Shown here piece after piece: positions 25,225-38,380 of a stretch of DNA of 64,000 nt. The notes beneath the pieces are model-generated. The model had not been told where the DNA came from. It searched no databases and was given only the letters and a program-made list of their open reading frames with translations. This DNA is from Edolisoma coerulescens (Eukaryota; Chordata; Aves; Passeriformes; Campephagidae): assembly GCA_013397115.1 (NCBI GenBank), contig VWZW01000481.1, positions 601,150-665,149 of the forward strand. Direction: 5' to 3'. The translations under genes and the position numbers were made by a program. Within the stretch, counting starts at the first letter, position 1. Every line of letters starts with the position of its first letter.

Positions 25225-25440
25225 GAACAGGCTCTAAATATGCAGGCTGTAAAATAACAGACAAAAATTCAATGTCAATAAATGTAAAATAATGAATATG
25301 GAGGGCAACAATTTTAACTAGGCATATATAACTTAATGGATTTTAAATTGGCTATTACCATACAGAAAAGGGAACTAGGAGTCACTGCTGGTAGGTCTGT
25401 GGGAAGCACTCAGTTCACTGTTAACAGCGGTCAGAAAGAC
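25225..25440 (+). mobile_element. Old CR1/L3-like LINE, segment 2
   Basis: The LINE resumes with the phrases 'aattcaatgtcaataaatgtaaa', 'atggagggcaacaatttt', 'ggattttaaattggctattac' and 'gggaactaggagtcactgctgg'. They correspond to the C-terminal part of CR1 ORF2 (Phe-Asn-Val-Asp-Lys-Cys-Lys and Lys-Asp-Leu-Gly-Val motifs in intact copies). Decayed, with stops. It ends at 'cagcggtcagaaagac', where the next insertion begins. Confidence 0.85.
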
Positions 25441-25628
25441 ACTCAGCTTTGTCAAATGTCAGATATCTGGGGACACTGAGTTCTTCATAACATAAGTACA
25501 ATGTAGGACAGGTCAGATGGGAGCTTTATTAACCATGATCACAGGGAACAAACATTTGGACAGCATCGGTCTGTGCTCCCCTGTGCTCTGCCAAGTGACT
25601 GCAGAGAGCCAGCCTATAGACTGTGTCA
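25441..25628 (-). repeat. ~187-bp interspersed element, copy A
   Basis: Aligns over its whole length with 39962-40148. Shared phrases include 'acaggtcaga', 'ggagctttattaac', 'tgatcacag', 'tgctctgc-aagtga-tgcag' and an end in 'tg-gtca'. By eye the two are roughly three quarters identical. Copy A splits the old LINE: CR1 sequence stops at about 25440 and resumes at about 25629 ('gtatgtaagaaaggaataaaa'). I place it on the minus strand because AATAAAG is found there (complement of the 'ctttatt' in both copies). It may be a short LTR or a nonautonomous retroelement; I cannot name it. Confidence 0.65.
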
Positions 25629-26260
25629 GTATGTAAGAAAGGAATAAAAGTCAAAGCAGAAATATAATGATGACGTTGGGTACATGGTGTGAAATTACCC
25701 TTACTGGCGATAGTTCAGGTCCAGTTATTTAAAAAATCATTGTAGAAATGGTACAGGTGTAGGAGAAACACAGTGGGGATGGTCCAAAACTGGGAATATC
25801 TTCCAAATGGGGAAATATTTAACCAGCAGAACTCATTATGTGCAAAAAGACATTTAAGGGGAATAAAATGAGGAGTGGTGTGGAGAAGTTGCTTGGTTAT
25901 TCACTCTTGCAATTTTATCAATGTCAGAACTGGCTTGTCATCACAGGCATGTGGACAACAGCATCATGTGGTACCTAGAGTAGTGAAAGCCATGAAACAC
26001 TGTAATGCACTGCAGCCAGCTCCCAGGAGGGGGGTGTGGGTGGGAACATCAGAAGGAAGGTGTTCCGCAGCAACCTTTAGAGGAAACTAGAGATGAGAGA
26101 ACAAACAGAAAGCTAAAAGGAGAGTCATCACACGCCATACAACATGCAACTGGAGAGGCGGGGGACTGCCGAGAAGGCTGTGCCCAGTGAAGGGTTCAAA
26201 TATAGAGCTGAGAGATATCTGGATCTTGGAGAATCCCTGTGTGTAATGGAAGATAAGTCA
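25629..26260 (+). mobile_element. Old CR1/L3-like LINE, segment 3
   Basis: The same LINE continues after the second insertion: 'gtgtgaaattacccttactgg', 'gaaatggtacaggtgtagga', 'gatggtccaaaactgggaatatcttcc' and 'ataaaatgaggagtggtgtggagaag' follow the order of old CR1/L3 ORF2 ends. The match fades beyond about 25960 and the downstream limit is uncertain; weak resemblance continues to about 26260. No 3' terminal repeat is visible. Confidence 0.7.
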
Positions 26261-26591
26261 AATAAATACAGTTTCTTAATCCTCTAACAGCATGGTGTCA
26301 AAGTAAAAAGACAGCATACTTGCTGAAATCCCAGGGAAGCATGTTCCCTTGCTAGAGGTTGAGCGTCCAGAGTTACCTTTAGCACAAGGAGGGAGCCTGG
26401 GGCACCATTCAAGGGGCAAGGCTTAAAAGGGTCCTAATACTTCACAGTGAAACAGAAAACTGTGACAAAGGGTAGAAAACACTGAAAAACTTGTAGATCT
26501 AACAGATTGATCAGAACTCTGATCTTTCCACAGCAAATGACCTCAGAAAATCCCTGCAAAACTGAATTATGTTTGATACATAGCATATGTG
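26261..26591. other. Noncoding sequence, nothing recognised
   Basis: Follows the old LINE. Possibly includes its worn 3' end, but nothing can be shown. Confidence 0.45.
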
Positions 26592-26611
26592 ATATAAATA
26601 TATATTTATAT
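26592..26611. repeat. Perfect 20-bp AT palindrome
   Basis: The sequence reads the same on both strands from 26592 to 26611 (ATATAAATATATATTTATAT). It consists only of A and T, so it is a weak cruciform candidate and may be chance in a TA-rich stretch. Confidence 0.9.
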
Positions 26612-29212
26612 ATAAACATAGAATATTTTAACAGTCTGAATATAGACATTTGGGAAAATGTCTAAATTGTTGATTGAAGATTGGTTCTTCAGAACTGCCA
26701 AAAACTAAAAATCTAACAACATGCAAGAAAAAATTGTGAATTAGCAGTTTCCATGTTGGACACCTTCCAAACACAGTAAGACTATGAAAAATGTCAGAAC
26801 AAGAATTAAAAAGAAGCAGAATTCTTCTTCCATGTACTTCAGAATGGGTATACAACAGCTCCATGCAGGAGATGTACTTCCAGATATTGCAATCACTTAG
26901 AAATGCATCAGATTATATTCTATCCTGCTTGAAAGAAAATAATAGAGCCAACTCAATTTTCAACAGTCCTGTACATATGTGGGGTTAAACACAATGTTTA
27001 AACCACAACCTTTGCAGAGACTGGAGAAACGCGGAGGTAATCCTTTCTGGAAAGAGGCACAAGCTCAGTTTTCTTTATGGACCCTCTAGTACTTGCTCCC
27101 AGAGCAGGAGAGAGAGCAGAAGCTGGGCAGGGGCAGGAGGACAGGGGCAGAGGGACCGTGGCAGTGGGACAGTAATGTCAGTGGCACTGGCTGTGGGGGC
27201 TCTGCTTCCTCCAGTTCCCACCATGCCACAGAAGCCATTGAAATGTTCAGCACAGAGGCAGGAATTTGCCCAGGCCCTGCATGGGGACATAGAGCACAAA
27301 GTCCGCTTTTTTTACCTTTCTCTTGTTCAAAAACTCACTGGATGATGTAAACCTTTGTGGTTAACAGCTTATTTAATAAAATACTGATTTCTTTTTTTCT
27401 TGTACTTTAGGAAATTGGATCTTCAAGCACTTTGATTAAGTACTGTAGTTTCCTCAAACTCTTTTCAAGGTCTAACAAAGTCTAAATCCTAAACTGACTG
27501 TTTCCTGTTATATTATATCCACATTTTCTACAAATCCTTTAAAAATAAAATATGCCCACAAAGACCATCGATGAAGGAGAGCACCACAACATTTCTGATT
27601 AATCCAGCAGTACAGGTCCATCTACAGCTACACATGAAAAAGTGTGTGAGTGTAGTTTTGAGAGGAAAATACCCTCACTGAAAAACAGAGGTGTGAATAA
27701 ATAAAATATGTAATAGTTACTTGCTAAATAAAGCTAACCAAAGTGGAAAATAAATGATATGTATATCTCAGAGAAAAAAACCAACATGTGTAATTTAGAT
27801 AGTACAAAGTAAATGCAATTAGACAGTATGTAAAAGAAATGTGTACATTATTTATTTCTATTTAATGAATTATAACCTTAGTACTGGAGATGAAGATGTA
27901 TATGAACTAAGGTTTATAAATTTATCTCTTGAAAAATTTTGAAAACAGAAACCATAAATAATTTTTAATCATAAATAAAAGTAAGATGATCTGTAGAGTT
28001 CTGAAATAGGATTTAACTGAATTTAACCTGGTGTTATAATACACACAATGGAATACAGACATCTATGGAGAACATTTTTCAAAATACCCATGGTATTCCT
28101 ATTAGTATTCACCATAACATAGGTAAAATAGAATTACATTAAAGAGTAAAGTACATAGGAATTGTAACTCCAAACTGATAAATTTTAAAATAAAGTATCA
28201 TAATCTGAAACACTGCCTACAGAAAGCACATTTTAAATATTTGTCAGTTTCTTTCACTGATAAGTTTTTTAATTGTATGGGTCACATGAAAATTTATTTT
28301 AAATCAAATTCTACCTTTTTTCCCCCCATACGAGCTCCCTGGAATTAATATGGATTTTTTTTTTCTTAAAACTTGTGGAACTTTTCGGTACTGTATTAGT
28401 TCTTTCTACAGAGTATCAAAGAGACTGAATATATACTGGAAGCCTTTCTGAACCAGGTTTTTGAGTTTGCCCAGTGAAAAGCATCTGGCTGCATAACAGT
28501 TTTAACCAGCTCTAAAATTTCTATCACTCAAGTAGGAATAAACAGGTTCTTGGTTAATAGAGCTTGTGATGTTTGGCCATCTTTAAACTTTGTTTAAATT
28601 TGAGATAAACATGTTCACTGCACATAACTGAAAAAATTCAAAAGTGTGGTCTACACATGCATGCCAGCGTAAATTAGCTGAGGATTTAGTCAGAAATATT
28701 GTCCAGAGCACTCACAGAAACCTTATGCAGATTGCCTATCTGCATATTTTCAGTATAGTCTGTAAGAGATTATGCTGGAGTAAGCCATAGGTAAATGCTC
28801 TTATCCTCTGTATGCTATCTGCACTGGCAAAACTAATGCACTATGGCCTTCTCTTTTTAACCATACACAATTAAGGCTCGCGACCATCAGAAGAGAAGTC
28901 TGGATAAGGCAGTAGGAAAAGCTCTAGCACATAACAGTATTAAAGAAAACTAATACAGGTGTACTAAATGGCTAACTCAAAGGAAAGTGAAAGATCTTCA
29001 AAGTGTTGACACTACTGCCAAAGAAAATATATATCAACTTTGTTTAGTACCTTCAGCTCGCTCCTTTTACTGTGATGGGAAAATAGAAAAGTATCTACTT
29101 TCCAGATCCTGACACTGTCCATCTGTGTGGCTTGTCACAGCAATGGAGCTGCTAGGAAACAAAAGGCTTTATTTGTGGAAGAGAAAATGTAAGTGTTGGA
29201 GTGTTGATATAA
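26612..29212. other. AT-rich noncoding stretch
   Basis: Especially AT-rich between about 27360 and 28420. A splice-acceptor-like site ('tttttttcttgtactttag', ending 27410) has no good donor after it. No gene or repeat family is recognised. Confidence 0.5.
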
Positions 29213-29601
29213 AATCATAGAATATTAGAAGGGTTGAGTTGGAAGGGACCTCAATGATCATCTTGTTTCAACTCCGCTCCCATGGGCATGGGCACTTCCT
29301 ACTAAACCAGATTGCTCAATGCCCCTTCCAACCTGTCCTTGAACAGTTCCAGGGATGGGGCATCCACAGCTTCTCTGGGTATCCTGTTCCAGTGTCTCTC
29401 CACCCTCACACTAAAGAATTTCTTCCTAACATCTGATCTAAACCTACTCTCTTTCAATTTGTACCCATTACTTCTTGTCCTGTCACTACAGTTCCTGATG
29501 AAGTGTTCTTCTCCAGCTTCCCTGCAGGCCGTTCAGATACTGGAAGGTTGCTATGAGGTCTCTACACAACCTTCTCTTCTCCAGGCTGAACAGCCCCAAC
29601 T
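29213..29601 (-). mobile_element. CR1 LINE, 5'-truncated
   Basis: A well-preserved bird CR1 3' end in reverse. It begins on the plus strand with 'aatcatagaatattagaaggg' (inverse of the terminal octamer region), then 'ttggaagggacctcaatgatcatc', 'gggcatccacagcttctctgg', 'aagaatttcttcctaacat' and, at the 5'-truncated end, 'ctccaggctgaacagcccc'. That covers the 3' UTR and the last part of ORF2. No target-site duplication is seen. The small number of changes from the usual sequence suggests it is younger than the copies at 24.7 and 59.4 kb. Confidence 0.95.
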
Positions 29602-31984
29602 TTACTTTACTGAAGTACATAATAAAAAAAGGTTAAAGAGTGTATGACTCCTTGAACGGAAAATTAAGAGGCTGTATCTGAGGAAGTTCCCCATTAGTTC
29701 TGTCCATCCATAAACTACAAATTTGTGTCTTGAAGGCCCACACTTCTGGTCAAACTCAAACCTGAGAAATAAGTTAGATACACATGAAATATGATAAACT
29801 TGAGGAAAATTCTCTAGGTTTTCCAAAGCCTAGACTAAAACCAAATGTCACCCAGGACAGAATCAATAGCTTTACCTTGTTATTCTTTCCTTTTTTATAC
29901 TTGATCACCATTATTGGTCACTGTAAGGAAAAACCAAGACATTGTCCTTTCACAGCTTTATTTAGAATAATGTCTCTACTTGGTGGGTTTTGTGTTTGCG
30001 GGAGATAGGATGAGAGACAGGGAAAGGAGTTTGCTTTGTAGGGACAACAGCTCTGAACCCAATGACCAGAAAAGTTACCCCCAAAGTAAGTCTTCCCCAC
30101 AGAATTAAAATTATTGGTGGACCTAGTTTGCTAATAAAAGGATAAAATGCACCTTTGCAGCTCCATATGATAAAAACAATGGAAAGGAGGTTTTCTGCCA
30201 CATGAGGGATAGTAAAGCCTCACAGAGCAGTGCAGGGAGTTGCGGGTGCAGGTGTTCCAGGACATGCTGCTTCATCATCTCTCTGTGCTGAAACTCTACC
30301 TTCACAGCAAGAAATAATTTTCCGGCACCGATTTATATCACTATTGGTCCTAGGGTCACTACAGCCAAAATACTGGCTGCACCAAGGGTAATATTTTAGG
30401 ACTGTCTTGTGCTCTGCTGGAGCACTGATACAGAGGAAGAGTTGGCTCCTGGCGCTGGCATGGCAAAGGTGCTGCACCCAGCCCCAAGCAGAGGCAAAGG
30501 TGGTGGTGTGAAAACCACAATCCCAGTTCCTGAGAGTATGAGGCAGCCAGAACTGTGAGAAGGCACTGCTCTGGCAGGATGCCCACAGCCTAGAGGGCAG
30601 ATGCCAGCAGGCGCTGTATACAGGCACTCACACCCCAACATCCTTGTCCTGCCTCTCCCTCACAATCTTCAAGTCCTCCTCCAAAGCCTCCCACCTGAAT
30701 TCCTGAGTGGCAGCGATGGCCTCCACAGGGCAGTCACCTTGACATGGGATGTGGGGAGCCCTCTGAATACAAAAAACTTGAAAGACCTTGGTGAAGGCCA
30801 TTCCTGACATGTTTCACTCCTATTTCCAAATACAGCACAAGAGTCCCTCCTGTATTTCCAGCTGATGGAATATAGCTGTTGTAAAATGTTAGCTAACCAT
30901 GTTTGGCAAATGGAGATAATTAAATAAAAATGAAACTATTCTTACTAAAGAAAAACAGTTTCCAAAACACAGACTTTGGCTAGAGACTGTGTTTTGCTTA
31001 AGAGTCTGCCAGGAGATCTGTGGACTGTTTTGTAAACAGTTCTCAAACTGGTGTTCGTGGGAGAGACACATGGGAAGGGGATGAAAGACAGATGGACATA
31101 TGAAATGTATCCCAAAGGAAGTTCATCAGGAAAGAAAATGCTCAAGAGCAGCTTTGATGGGATCTAAGACAACTGCATACAGGGGAAAGAAGGTGGACGG
31201 GGAATCGTTCATCGTTTCCCATTGTTTCCTGTTACACAAGAGCTAGGGGACAGCCTCAGCTGCAGGTTTAAGCCAAACAAAAGGAAGCATTTTTCCAACA
31301 TAACAGAGACTTTAATTGTGTAATTTATTGCTACCAAAGTTATAACGAGCTATAAAGGAATTTAATGAGTTTGTAAAAGATGGGATTACCAGGACTGTTT
31401 AGAAGAGTGGTTTAGGTGCAACTGAGAACCCCACCAGTCCAAACTCAATGACTGCTGAAAATGAGATGATGTCCTGGGGTACCAGATGGTGTTCCACACA
31501 AGAGAACTCTTCATTTATATGCTTTCTAATATCCAAACCCTAGGCATCCTACACTGATCACTATTAGATTTAGCATTATGTAGCAGAGTCGTAATTTGAC
31601 CTAATTTGTCATTCTCACATTCCAGAAGACAATACATGGATGCTTCAGGGTTCTTTCTGATTCTTTCTGACCTAGCTGAAAATCTGTAAGCTGAAAAGCT
31701 ATAAACCAGAGCTTAAAATTGTCCATTCTTCTACTTTGTTCCCTCTATTCTCTTCCTCTGACATAAAGTAAGTGTTTCACTCATCTTCAAGAGGGCACAA
31801 AATTCAACCCAGGGAACCGCGGACTGCTCAGCCTACTGTTCTTTCCTCAGGAAATCATTCAGTGAGTCCTCTTGGAGTGTACTTCTGGCACATGAAGTAG
31901 AAGGAGACTGGAAACTCTCTTGAGCTGCATTAGTCAGTAGTTTGAGGGAAGGGATTATCTAGACACTGAACCAAGAACAACATG
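29602..31984. other. Noncoding stretch, partly GC-richer
   Basis: A moderately GC-rich part at about 30220-30740 is open in several overlapping frames (up to 135 codons on the minus strand) with no recognisable product. The remainder is ordinary. Confidence 0.5.
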
Positions 31985-32390
31985 GGCAAACTGGAGTGAG
32001 TTCAGCACAGGCCCCTCGGCTGGGTGGGGGCTGGAGCATTTGCCCTTTGAGGAGAGAGTGAAGGAACCAGCTTGGTCAGCCTGGAAGAGAGGCTCCTATG
32101 GGAGGACCCAGGAGCAGCTCCCCAGCACCTATGGGGAGGTTAGCAAGAAGACAGATCACATTCAGGTTAGTTGAAAGGCAACACTTTTTCCCCATCAGGC
32201 TGTGGAAGAGGCTGCCTAGAGAGGCCGTACAGTTTCTATCTCTGGAGGTTTTCAGGACCCAAACGAGTGTATCCCTGAGCAACCTGGTCTGGGCTCAGAG
32301 GTGAGCCTGCTTTGAGCAGGAGGTTGGCCTAGTGACCTTCTGAGGTGCTTTTCATCCTGGATTATGCTATGAGCCTATGATACTATGATA
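31985..32390 (+). mobile_element. CR1 LINE, 5'-truncated
   Basis: Plus-strand CR1 end. It starts with 'tggagtgagttcagcacagg', passes the phrases 'ggctggagcatttgcccttt' and 'ctgtggaagaggctgcctagagagg' (encoding the Trp-x-Arg-Leu-Pro end of ORF2 in intact copies), then 'gagcaacctggtctggg' and 'gcaggaggttggcctagtgacc'. It ends in a degenerate run of the CR1 octamer ('atgctatgagcctatgatactatg'). Stops and indels show that it cannot encode protein. Confidence 0.95.
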
Positions 32391-32858
32391 GTAGTAACAA
32401 TATTGCCTTTCACCCAGTTCTATAGATTTCATTATTTTTTTCTATCCTGTTGATTTTAGATTAATTGCTTTAGATTTTCAAAGAAATACATTTTGATGTG
32501 TGCTTTTGTGTGAGTGATGATTACTGTTCTAACTTTTGAGCTATTAAACTTGAAGCACTTGAAGTGCTATGTAGCACTGCCAGTATTGAGTTTAATTGCT
32601 ACTTCCAGTTACAGCTGTGTTTCCTGCTACTGGAGTGTCCTGCTAAGGTAGGAGATGCTGCCCTCTGCTTTTGTGAGACAAAGCAGAGATCCAGCAATTC
32701 AGGTTGATGGACCAGTGCTGAGTGAAGCTGTGGCACCATGACCCTTCAGCTTCTCAGTCATCCCAAACACCCCTCCTGTGGGGGAGACAGTACAATACAT
32801 ACTCTGGTACAAAGACCCTCTCCAGGATGCTTTTGAGGAGAGTAGTAGTTCTTCCTAG
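32391..32858. other. Noncoding sequence, nothing recognised
   Basis: Between the CR1 copy and a TATA-like motif. Confidence 0.5.
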
Positions 32859-32870
32859 TATAAAAAGGGG
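32859..32870 (+). promoter_or_regulatory. Candidate TATA box
   Basis: TATAAAAAGGGG, a good TATA match with the G-rich downstream flank often seen. No CCAAT box or first exon is evident nearby, so it may be chance. Confidence 0.18.
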
Positions 32871-35800
32871 GTGCTGACTTGTAAGCTGTGGTGAGGGATC
32901 TGAGGCCTGTGCAAGGGAAGGGTACATCTCCATATAGGACCTGTCCCTGCTCAGGCTTGAGAGCTACTTACCATCTTCGAATGGCAAACCTCACCCTGGA
33001 AAGAAATGCACACATGAGCTTCCTGTTTCAACTTTCCTACACAAGCTTTTCTAGAATAGGGAAACAAGTAAGCCTTAGGTTATTCATAAGCTAGGAATAA
33101 ATCACTTCTGTCATTTTGCTCAGGCAATTTTATATTTTTGAATTATATGGAAATAAGGGCAATTAGCTTTTAGATTATTGTTCCTTTCACATATTTCAGC
33201 CACCCATTTCCCATTCTTCTTTATAGGGCAGCTAATAGTAGATGCTTTGCTCAGATGGCTTTTAAGAACTGGAATGCACAGAATACTAAATGGTATTTTC
33301 TTTTCACATTTTCCCCACTCCTCAGAAAACTGCCCAGCACACATTTCATACCATACCTGTTTTGCTTCTTTCCTTTCATACTCTTAGAGTTGTATGCATT
33401 GGATTAGCTTCTACAATGTATCATTATTTAGCAAACTGTGGACTGTTGCATCACAGATGCAGATCGTTGTCATTGTCTTTTGCATTCTTGAGATTTGTGA
33501 CTAGAGGCACTTTCAAAGTTTTCCTGTTGCACCAAGCAATCTGTTAAAGGCTGATATCAGATACATGCAAATTTCTATCTTCTTGCATAAGAAATGAGTT
33601 GCAAGAATCCACAAATTTCCTGGTATTTCAGTTTACCAAAACCTGATGTTTAATATATAAAATATATAAAATTTTAATTGTGTTTTTGGATCTTTCTTTT
33701 AATGCAATGGTTTTGTAGCAAAAAGGGAGAAAACCTCAAAAGCACAAAAAGCAGAGGTGTTTTCTCCCTGTGGACACTCTGAATTGGGACTGCAGGGTGG
33801 TGCCAGGCAGTGCCCAGTTGACTGGCAGTGTGCTGGCCCTGGGCGCAGCGCTAGCGGGAAATGCAGTCTACAGCTTCCAGATCCCAGGGAGTAACTCTGC
33901 CCAGCCACCTTCTGCATTAACCTCTTGTCAGAAATCTTAAGAAAAAAATATCTTCCAAGTGAAGGATTGTGGAAAAATCATTAATAAATGTCATGTCAAA
34001 AAAACCCATTTAACCACAAACTTTGGTTGCATGGGCTTTCTTCTTTGGCCCCCTCCTCCAGGAGGAGGATAGGAAAGAAAGATGATTGCAACATGTTCTA
34101 ATAAATTAATGTGTTGAAATCAAAACTATGGAATTTGGAACAGAATGTGGAATTTGATACCATTGTCTTGGAATCCATGAAGTCTTGTACACAAGGAAAA
34201 GCTACTTCATATTTTTCCATAGTAAATCTGAATTTATTTAGACCAGCATGTAAAGACGATTTCAACTCTGTTCAGTTAGAAATGCCTATAATTTTAGAAG
34301 AGAGAGGCTGAGAATAATTATTAGTATTTATATTTTTGAGTATCTTCTTCACACTGAACACATTCCTGCGCAGAGCCTGCAAAAAGCTTGTGGGGCAACT
34401 GTGGACATCCTGAACTGCTTTATGACACGAGACACAGGCTTGGAAGAGGATTGTTTTGCAAATATGAATTTAACTGTTGTGCTCCCTTCATTTCTTCCCT
34501 ACCTGTCCCCTGAGGACTTGTGTTACAGCCAAATGGTGTTTTCCAGTGTATTTGTCTGTGGGCACTCCTTGTCAGACGTTTAATCACAATTTATTGTACT
34601 ATGCCTACTGCACCTTGTGGGATTCCCAGGTTGTCTCTCTTGCAAGGACAAGGGAAGACCCATCCATGTTGCTTACCTCTTCTGGAGAAGCCTACAAAAT
34701 ACATCATCATTTGTGCTAGAAACACAATATAATTTTAATTAAGTTCTTTGGTTTGGACTTTGCAATAGCAGCAGGAGAAAGTAACTTTCTTAGGGAGAAA
34801 TTCTAGTTCCACTGAAGCCGTTAAGCATTATTAGTAACAGCAAATTTTGGGGAAATTTTGTGGCACAGGGTAGATCCTTTGAGTACTACCAAGTCAAAAC
34901 CAGAGTTATTATTTGGGGTCTATTTCTGAATTGCATAAAACTAATTATTTTCATATTTTCTCCTTTGTTTTTAAAGCAACAGAGTGGGACTATGGTATTC
35001 GGTAGCAGTGAAATTATATTTGGTATTTAATAAATCTCAGCACCACTTAGCTTTTTTAAATGATAGAGGTTTATTGATAGCTCATTTTGTGGTCCTGGTA
35101 TTAAAGCATCTGTAGCCTCTCATTTCAAACAGTTTTTCATAGTAAAATGAAAACAGCTCTAGATGTGGTTTAGACATCAGCCAAGATGTACCCAAGCACA
35201 TACCCAAGGGGTGCAATTATCACTTACTATATTAAAGCAAAAAGACAAGGTACTGAGATAAACAGGTATTCTAGAAAAAGCATTGTTCTAAGTTTACTTT
35301 TATTTTTCCAGAAATAGTTACTAAGCTATGAAACGCGCAGAAAAAAAGTGAGGTATTTTTTGGCACAGGTTTTATTCTTTAACTTTTGGAGTCACAACTA
35401 GTGGATGCACAACAAAGAGGGATTTTAAATGATTGATGATTCGAGATATCTCTGTAACAAATAATTTCCAACAAAACCAGATTGCACAGAGCTGAATGGC
35501 AGTCATTGCCATGAGCCTCTTGCAACCTGCTGTTGCAGCCCTCTATGAGCTCCAGGTACATGAAGCATTCAGTCCACGTGGCACTGATTAAACCATCAGG
35601 GTCAAAAATAAATAGCAGACAAGATGATAGAGGAAGACCAGCTGAGGCATTAGTGCCTGCTGACAGTACCTTTGTACATCAGAGACCAGCGCACATTTTC
35701 TGATCACTGTACTTCCATAGCTTCTTCTAGTAAGTCATTCTGTAAGTTATTACACAGTCCCTTGCTGAGAAGGATCCAGGCCATGAAGGAACCTCACAAC

Positions 35801-36339
35801 TTCTGGTTGTTGTCTTCTCCAGTGTATCCTCACTGCAACGAATCACAAGACTCTCCATCAACTTTATATCTGTAAGAAAAGATTTAGGAAACACAAGGAG
35901 TCTAAATCAGTCAATGCAAGCCACAAATAACTTCATTAGAATCAATGTATTCAGTCAGTGCAGTTCAGACAAGGCACAGCCAAAAGGTTTCTAAACAGCA
36001 ACCCAGTCTCAGTACTGCCTTGCATGGTGAATAACAGACTTACAGATTTTAGACTGGGCACAGATTTTAAATCGACGAACTGTTGACAGGTTAATGAATA
36101 CCCCTTTTCCTTGATACTTTCCTTCACATGAAGAGTTGTAATAAAAGTTCAGGAGGAATGAGTGATTGTACACTGCTATTTTGTAACAATAATACAGCCT
36201 ATGGCATGCTTTATGTAGGTAAGTGCACTGGGACCTTATTTTGGGTCTGCTCTGCTCCCCACAGCTTGGAAGTACCATGAAACTACAGAAAACACACACA
36301 GAGAAAACAACATTAAAAGGTATCTAATGATTTAGGTTA
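32871..36339. other. Noncoding stretch, nothing recognised
   Basis: Ordinary AT-rich sequence with many short frames on both strands and no clear splice pairs or known repeats. Confidence 0.5.
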
Positions 36340-36480
36340 GACAGAAGAAACTCAGTTTCTACAGTCTGCCAAAGAGAAGGCTCAGGGGAGACGAGATCAC
36401 AGAATATAAATACCTTCAAAGGAAGGGGATTATTTGCATTACCAGAATATGACAAAACAAAGAACAGGGGCTCCAAACTA
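36340..36480 (+). mobile_element. Short old CR1 fragment
   Basis: Phrases such as 'gagaaggctcaggggagacgagatcacagaatataaatacctt' (given in part) and 'agaatatgacaaaacaaagaac...ctccaaactagag' follow the ORF2 C-terminal part of old CR1 elements. Both ends are lost and the fragment is only about 140 bases. Confidence 0.6.
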
Positions 36481-38380
36481 GAGAACACAAAGTGCACTGG
36501 AGTAATTAAGCACTGAATGAAGCATGGTGCCAGCGAAGAAGGGGCCAAGAGGGAGTAATGAGGTCAGAAGAGAAGACTTAAACTAATAGAGGAGGAGAGG
36601 ATTACAGACATAATTAATTAATTCAATGTTCAGGAAGCTGGAGGATTAGGAGTAGGCAAAAGCTATATCCTTCCTCCCTCCACAGAAGAGCTCTACAGCC
36701 TGCTGCCCACTGCCCACCAAGGTAAGACATCCTTGTCTTCAGTGAACTTCCCTGTGCAGGTACCACTTGTCCAGGAAGAGCCCACCTACCAAAGCAGGGC
36801 TGTTGTGAGCCCGCACACTGCACCCAACTTCCATCAAGTCTGCACCTACTCAACTGCCCCAAGGGTGGAGAAGAGTTCTTGGCCTGATCTGATCATCCCA
36901 GAGCTCAGGTTTTGCTATACACTTCTCTTCCATCACTCATAATATACTTTCCAGGGGAGTGCCATCAAGCTTCTTCTTTTAACTTTCCAATCTTTTATGA
37001 GAGCTAAAGGTTTTTTATTAAAATACGCTACATTAATGGTATGTTCTTAGCTAACATTTTAATATCTTACAACATTTTAAGATTCATGCTATTTCTTTTC
37101 CCTTTATGGAGAACTCCAAATATGCAAAAATGAATCTCCATTTTAAAGGAAGAAGGAAGCAGGTTTTGAAACAAATGATAAAGACAGAAAAGCCATTGCT
37201 TTTGAAATACAAAGAAGAATGTCTAAATAATTGACAATACAGAGTCAGAGACAGTTATAGGCCCACAACTGCCACATATCCTTTTCCTGACTGAAGCAAT
37301 GTCAAAGGTGAAGAGGAATTCATTATCAAAACAATTTTCAAAATTAAAAAATTGATTATGCTTACTGGAAAAGCACTATGGTCAAACAACAAAATGTCTT
37401 TGGAATATCAGAAGTAGAACATGGGTTCATAAAAGAAAACATACCTTCAGATACATATTAAAAATGGCCTTTTTGTTTAGGTTTTTCCAGTTAAGTCATT
37501 GGTTCCAAAGCAGACATAAGTTTAAAGCATTGCCATAAAATAAAATATGCACTTATGTTTTGGCTAAATAAAGAAAATTTCAGAAGATGGCAAATTTCCA
37601 TAGTCAAGAACTGTTCCTGGAAAAGCAGTGCCTGATTAGTCCATATTTTAGTCAAGTAAACAGAGGACAACCAATTCTATAAATAATATTGGGGTTTATG
37701 TCAGTAAAAATTAGCAGGATGAGATCTTTACAGACTCAGTTGTTTTTACATTAATTGGAATACATAATGAAAGTAATTACACTCTGATATTTTGGTGCAT
37801 GTCTCAGTGTATGTTGGATGGAGTCCAGTAAGTTGTCTGTCTATATCTGATTTATAGAATAATGATTTATCATTTTAAATTGCTCCTTATGAGCGATAAG
37901 CATGGGGTATTTGTATAAACAGTAAATGTCTCCTGATTTTTACCTTTCTGTGCCCCCAAAAAGATGTCGCTAAAAATAAAATATTAAAAATAACCTTGAG
38001 TGATTTACTAAAAGGAAGTCCGTTTTGAAGCTAAAAAGTAAAAATTGGCCTGTTATTCAACAGGCCTGTGTATACTGCAGACCACCCAGACCGTTCACCA
38101 TGACAGGCTGTGCTCCCTGTGCCCAGGGGGATGCAAGTGGCAGCGTCCTGGCTCGCTGGCTGCAGCTGGGCTCCAACCCTGCTTGGGCTGCATTCTACGG
38201 CAGCTCTGACTATGGGCACCGCCAAAGTAGACCACAAAGCTTAATTTTCATTGATTGGCATGATCATTTTCAATTTTTGTTATAGTTACATTGAACTCGG
38301 TATTTTTAACCTGTTCACATTTTTTTCTTCTGTCCCATGTATGTTTTTTCAGATGATTAGTTGTACGGATATATACACAC
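36481..38380. other. Noncoding stretch, nothing recognised
   Basis: AT-rich, apart from a GC-richer patch at about 38060-38230 that is open on both strands. No gene is recognised. Confidence 0.5.

Noticed and set aside
27390..27470. Splice acceptor (pyrimidine tract plus TAG at 27410) as an exon start
   Set aside because: No good donor within a usual exon length, and the following sequence has stops in the frames I checked.
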